DNA from: Streptomyces sp. E2N166
Lineage (GTDB): Bacteria > Actinomycetota > Actinomycetes > Streptomycetales > Streptomycetaceae
DNA length: 46,144 nt
Reading direction: 5' to 3'
Assembly (NCBI RefSeq): GCF_003671715.1
Contig: NZ_RAIF01000020.1
Coordinates: forward strand, 15,083-61,226
This document shows, piece after piece, positions 43,023 through 46,144 of the stretch (its first letter is position 1; every line of letters begins with the position of its first letter). The position numbers were made by a program, and so were the translations under genes. A model generated the notes under the pieces. The model was not told the DNA's origin. It ran no database searches and worked only from the letters and a program-made list of their open reading frames with translations.

Positions 43023-43931
43023 CTACGACCAGGTCAGGCCGGTCAGGCGCTCGTAGGCCTCCACGTACTTGGCCCGGGTCGCGTCCACGACCCGCTGCGG
43101 CAGCGGCGGCGGGGGCTGCTCGCTCTTCCGGTCCCAGCCGGACTCCGCCGAGGTCAGCCAGTCCCGGACGAACTGCTTGTCGTACGACGGCTGCGCGCGG
43201 CCCGGCTGCCACTGGTCGGCCGGCCAGAAGCGGGAGGAGTCCGGGGTGAGCACCTCGTCGCCGAGGACGAGGTCGTCGCCGCTCTCGCCCGCGAAGCCGA
43301 ACTCGAACTTGGTGTCCGCCAGGACGACGCCGCGGTCGCGGGCGATGTCCCGGGCACGGGAGTAGACGGCGAGGGTGGCCTGGCGCAGGGCGGCCGCGGT
43401 GTCCGCGCCGACCTGGCGGGCGACCTCCTCGTAGGAGACGTTCTCGTCGTGCTCGCCCACCTCGGCCTTGGTGGCCGGGGTGAAGATCGGGGCGGGCAGC
43501 TCCGAGCCGTCGACGAGGCCCTCGGGGAGGGCGAGGCCGCAGACGGTGCGGGTCTCGTTGTACTCGGCCAGCCCCGAGCCGGTGAGGTAGCCGCGGGCCA
43601 CGCACTCCACGGGAACCATCCGCAGGGACTTGCAGACCAGCGCGCGGCCCTCCCAGTCGGCGGGGACGCCGGGGGGCAGCTCGGTGCTCAGGACGTGGTT
43701 CGGGACCAGGTCGGCGAGCTGGTCGAACCACCACAGGGAGAGCTGGGTGAGGACCCGGCCCTTGTCGGGGATCTCGGTCGGCAGCACCCAGTCGTAGGCG
43801 GAGATGCGGTCGCTGGCGACCATCACGAGGTCGCCCGCCTCGTTCCGGTACAGCTCGCGCACCTTGCCGGTGTGCAGATGCACCAGACCCGGAACCTGGA
43901 TCGGCTCGGGCTTTTCGACGAATCCGGACAC
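43023..43931 (-). CDS. purC: Phosphoribosylaminoimidazole-succinocarboxamide synthase (SAICAR synthetase)
   Basis: A 302-residue enzyme that joins aspartate to CAIR with ATP, step 8 of IMP synthesis. Motifs: HLHTGKVRELYRN (ATP site), MVASDRISAYDWVLPTEIPD, VPVECVARGYLTGSGLAEYN, GVVLADTKFEFGFAGESGDD and LGDEVLTPDSSRFWPAD. This is the longer, 300-residue form seen in actinobacteria. GTG 43931 has GGGAGGAA upstream. It is separated from the other pur genes of the window by the ABC exporter and tRNA genes. Confidence 0.96.
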   Translation of the reverse strand: MSGFVEKPEPIQVPGLVHLHTGKVRELYRNEAGDLVMVASDRISAYDWVLPTEIPDKGRVLTQLSLWWFDQLADLVPNHVLSTELPPGVPADWEGRALVCKSLRMVPVECVARGYLTGSGLAEYNETRTVCGLALPEGLVDGSELPAPIFTPATKAEVGEHDENVSYEEVARQVGADTAAALRQATLAVYSRARDIARDRGVVLADTKFEFGFAGESGDDLVLGDEVLTPDSSRFWPADQWQPGRAQPSYDKQFVRDWLTSAESGWDRKSEQPPPPLPQRVVDATRAKYVEAYERLTGLTWS

Positions 43932-44017
43932 GGTTCCTCCCCGTGGTTCTGTCCAAGTGGTTCCGATTCTCCCGTACGGCCGGGTGATCGGGGACGGCGG
44001 GTCGGTCCGGGTGCGGG

Positions 44018-45520
44018 TCAGTCCCGTTTGCAGATGCGGTCCAGGAGGTTGGCGGTGGCCCGCTGGACCCGGGGGTCGACGTGGCCGGGGCGGTCCAGCG
44101 CCGGCGACCAGGCGAACGTCCCGGACGCGAACACCCAGGCGCCCGACGGCGCCCGGTACAGCGACGTCTCCTGGTGGCGCCGGGCGCCCTCGACGTCGGT
44201 GTACGGGCTGTGCGCGAGCAGGATCCGTTCGTCGTGCTCGGGGAGCGCGGTGCGCGGGAAGTAGCGGTCGGCCTCGCCCGCCACCAGGTCCTCGATCTCG
44301 TCGCCCTCGTGCGCTCCGGTGGCCTCCCAGAGCCAGTGCCCGGCGTTGCGGACGATCATCGGGTGCGGTTCGGGGACGCGGCCGGCGTACTGGATGCCGA
44401 GCAGTTGCTGCTCGGCGCGGTCGACCTCCCGCCACAGCACCGGCCGGCCCGGGCCCCGGCGCTTGCGGCAGGTCAGCAGGCGGTCGGGGGTGCCGGAGGG
44501 GGAGGGTGCCAGCTCCACCTGCCAGTACATGGTGTTGGCGGAGAGGAAGACCAGGGACGTGCCGTGCTCGCGGGCGAGTTCCGTGGTGCGGCGCATGGCG
44601 GCGGACCAGTACTCGTCGTGCCCGGGAAAGACCAGGCCCCGGTAGCGGGTCGGGTCGACGCGGCCGGAGTGCAGGTCGCGGGCGTCGGCGTAGGCGAGGT
44701 CGTAGCCGTAGCGCTCGGCGAAGCGGATGAAGTCGTAGGCGTGGCCGACGTGGAGGGGCAGACCGGCACCCGCGTACGGGCGGTCGAAGGAGACGGTCGT
44801 CGCGGCGTCCGCCTCGCCCAGGAGCCGGCCGTCCTCGTCCCAGGCGTGGTAGAGGCTGGCGCCGGTGCGGCCGTCCTCCGGGTAGAGGTTGTACGCCTGC
44901 CAGGTGATGTCCGGCAGGAGGAGGAGCAGGTCGGCCGGGTGGCTGTCCCGGACCGTGAAGGGCACGTGGGAGCGGTAGCCGTCGGCGGTGGTCAGGACAG
45001 CCACGTACGCGCCGATGTTCCAGTACGACGGGATCTGGAGCCGCCAGGACAGCCACCAGTGGTGGCAGGAGACCGTGCGGTCGGCGGTGAGCGGCGGAGG
45101 CTGGACGATGCCGGACAGGCGAGGGCTGGTGGTGATCTTGGCGGCGCCGTCACCGCCGTAGTGGCCGATCCGGTAGACGTCGACGCAGAACTCCTGGGGC
45201 GGGTCGACGGTGATGTGGAAGTCGATGGCCTCGCCGGGGGCGGCGGCTCCGGTGGCGGTGAAGCCCTTGATCTGGCGGCGGACGTCGTCGGCGGCGCGCG
45301 GGCCGCCGCCGTCGGTGCGCCACCCTCGGGTCTCCGTGCCGGTCCTGCCGTCCGGGTCCGGTACGGCGTCCTGGTCCGCGTACCAGGCGACGACCTGGCC
45401 GGTGTCGCCGAAGTACGTCTCGCCGCCGCGTAACCAGGGGACGGGTCCCTGTCCGAAGGGATCCGTCACGGCATGCGCGAGTGCTCCCGACTCCCAGCGG
45501 CGGATCTGCTCAGGCCCCAT
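44018..45520 (-). CDS. N,N-dimethylformamidase beta-subunit-like protein
   Basis: A 500-residue protein resembling the large subunit domain of N,N-dimethylformamidase. Motifs: FHITVDPPQEFCVDVYRIGHYGG (only part shown), WWLSWRLQIPSYWNIGAYVA, PDITWQAYNLYPEDGRTGAS, VSFDRPYAGAG, FPGHDEYWSAAMRR and SLVFLSANTMYWQVEL. The H-E pair in GHDEYW and the Tyr/His residues in the first strands fit a mononuclear-iron amidohydrolase centre of this family, but I cannot assign ligands with certainty. No small subunit or formamide gene is nearby, so the natural substrate is unknown. ATG 45520 has GGAGGGAA upstream. No signal peptide. Confidence 0.85.
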   Translation of the reverse strand: MGPEQIRRWESGALAHAVTDPFGQGPVPWLRGGETYFGDTGQVVAWYADQDAVPDPDGRTGTETRGWRTDGGGPRAADDVRRQIKGFTATGAAAPGEAIDFHITVDPPQEFCVDVYRIGHYGGDGAAKITTSPRLSGIVQPPPLTADRTVSCHHWWLSWRLQIPSYWNIGAYVAVLTTADGYRSHVPFTVRDSHPADLLLLLPDITWQAYNLYPEDGRTGASLYHAWDEDGRLLGEADAATTVSFDRPYAGAGLPLHVGHAYDFIRFAERYGYDLAYADARDLHSGRVDPTRYRGLVFPGHDEYWSAAMRRTTELAREHGTSLVFLSANTMYWQVELAPSPSGTPDRLLTCRKRRGPGRPVLWREVDRAEQQLLGIQYAGRVPEPHPMIVRNAGHWLWEATGAHEGDEIEDLVAGEADRYFPRTALPEHDERILLAHSPYTDVEGARRHQETSLYRAPSGAWVFASGTFAWSPALDRPGHVDPRVQRATANLLDRICKRD

Positions 45521-45701
45521 GGGACAGTTCCCTCCCTCGTGCCCCCGTGGTCGTGCGTATGACGAACGCCTTTGCCATGTGCGCGATCGGTCCCAGCACA
45601 TCACATTTCGCGCGCGTGCTGTCACTGTTCGTTGCGAAGTGGCCCAAAGTGGAATCGATGAGTCCGATTCGGCGTTCCGGCGCGGCAGCCGGTGGGGCGG
45701 G

Positions 45702-46142
45702 TCAGACCAGGCGCACCGGCTTTTCCGGGCGTATGCCGAGCTCGGTCATCCAGACGCGCAGGGGACCCGGGTCACCCGTCTCGACGAGGCTGCGGACGTG
45801 GGGGCCCAGGTCCACTGCGCGGGCGCCGTCGACCAGGAGGGACGGCCCGTCGAGCCAGTCGAGGCCGGGGGTCGCGCCGGCGGTGTCCATCGCCGCGCAG
45901 CACACCATCGCCGTGATGTGGGCGGTGAGGATCTCGCGGCCGGTACGCGGGGGCTGAAGAGGGAAGAGGGGCAGTGCGCTGTCGTCCCAGAGGGCGGCGT
46001 CGGGGCCGACCGGTGCCCCGGCTCCCTGGACGGAGGCCTGGACCCCGGCCGGCTGCGCCTCCGCCTCCTCGCGGGCCAGCTGGGCACTGAGCCCTGCCGC
46101 GAGGGCGGCTCCGCGGGCCGTGGTGCCGGCCAGGTCGTCATC
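45702..46142 (-). CDS. Hypothetical protein, C-terminal part only
   Basis: The frame is open from the window edge and encodes the last ~146 residues of a longer protein. It has an Ala/Glu-rich start (ARGAALAAGLSAQLAREEAE), a TGREILTAHITAMVCCAAMD helix, then GLDWLDGPSLLVDGARAVDL, and ends WMTELGIRPEKPVRLV. I do not recognise the family; the acidic and alanine content is normal for Streptomyces. The N-terminus lies beyond the window, so no start can be given. The gap 45521-45701 holds its 3' side and the promoter of the dimethylformamidase-like gene. Confidence 0.7.
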   Translation of the reverse strand, partial: DDDLAGTTARGAALAAGLSAQLAREEAEAQPAGVQASVQGAGAPVGPDAALWDDSALPLFPLQPPRTGREILTAHITAMVCCAAMDTAGATPGLDWLDGPSLLVDGARAVDLGPHVRSLVETGDPGPLRVWMTELGIRPEKPVRLV

Positions 46143-46144
46143 GT

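Overview
The window is a 46 kb piece of a Streptomyces chromosome. The signs are very high GC with third-position bias, many GTG starts, BldC, a short Lsr2 paralogue, valine dehydrogenase, DUF3073 and DUF6274 proteins, and purine genes scattered among single-copy tRNA genes. This is the conserved central part of the chromosome. A perfect parS-like site at 18057-18076 agrees with a position fairly near oriC, because Streptomyces parS sites cluster there.

Layout. (1) 1-5.6 kb: the 3' part of trmB, a PrsW-type membrane protease, a decayed aldo/keto reductase relic, an M23 cell-wall peptidase behind a c-di-AMP (ydaO-type) riboswitch, and a SpoIIE-type PP2C phosphatase. (2) 5.5-10.8 kb: initiator tRNA-Met, a RibD-like protein with its two domains in reversed order, then an accessory islet (RelE-like/DUF6247 toxin-antitoxin-like pair, two small unknown proteins, a minimal GntR regulator), a small unknown protein, a MerR regulator with a clear operator, and tRNA-Lys. 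(3) 10.9-17.8 kb: amino-acid permease, DEAD-box RNA helicase with a repetitive Arg/Asp/Gly tail, lipoprotein, small zinc metallopeptidase, membrane metallophosphoesterase. (4) 17.8-22.6 kb: tRNA-Glu, tRNA-Asp, parS, tRNA-Phe, the large DEAH helicase HrpA, a second identical tRNA-Asp and a broken third tRNA-Asp copy. (5) 22.7-29.6 kb: DUF6274, bldC, an unknown protein divergent from vdh, DUF3073, purM and purF. (6) 29.6-38.0 kb: a two-META-domain lipoprotein, a mycothiol-dependent-isomerase-like protein, a Cys-rich secreted unknown next to a second M23 peptidase, an ArsR-like regulator with a textbook leaderless autoregulated promoter, a Uma2-family protein, and the purS-purQ-purL operon. (7) 38.3-46.1 kb: lsr2-like gene, an unusual tRNA-Gly(UCC), tRNA-Gly(GCC), an ABC exporter with its own DesK/DesR-like two-component system, another tRNA-Gly(GCC), purC, a dimethylformamidase-like protein, and the C-terminal part of an unknown protein.

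Function. purF, purM, purL/Q/S and purC are most of the de novo IMP pathway, in three separate transcription units. Cell-wall and envelope functions recur: two M23 peptidases, the c-di-AMP riboswitch, lipoproteins, the metallophosphoesterase and the PrsW-like protease.

I found no CRISPR array, no recognisable anti-phage system, no insertion sequence and no biosynthetic cluster. The most unusual item is the tRNA-Gly(UCC) at 38827-38898. It lacks the D-loop GG and has GUGC instead of GTPsiC. These are the same departures known for the staphylococcal tRNA-Gly species that donate glycine to peptidoglycan. Streptomyces peptidoglycan carries a glycine bridge, so a dedicated cell-wall tRNA is a reasonable and testable idea.
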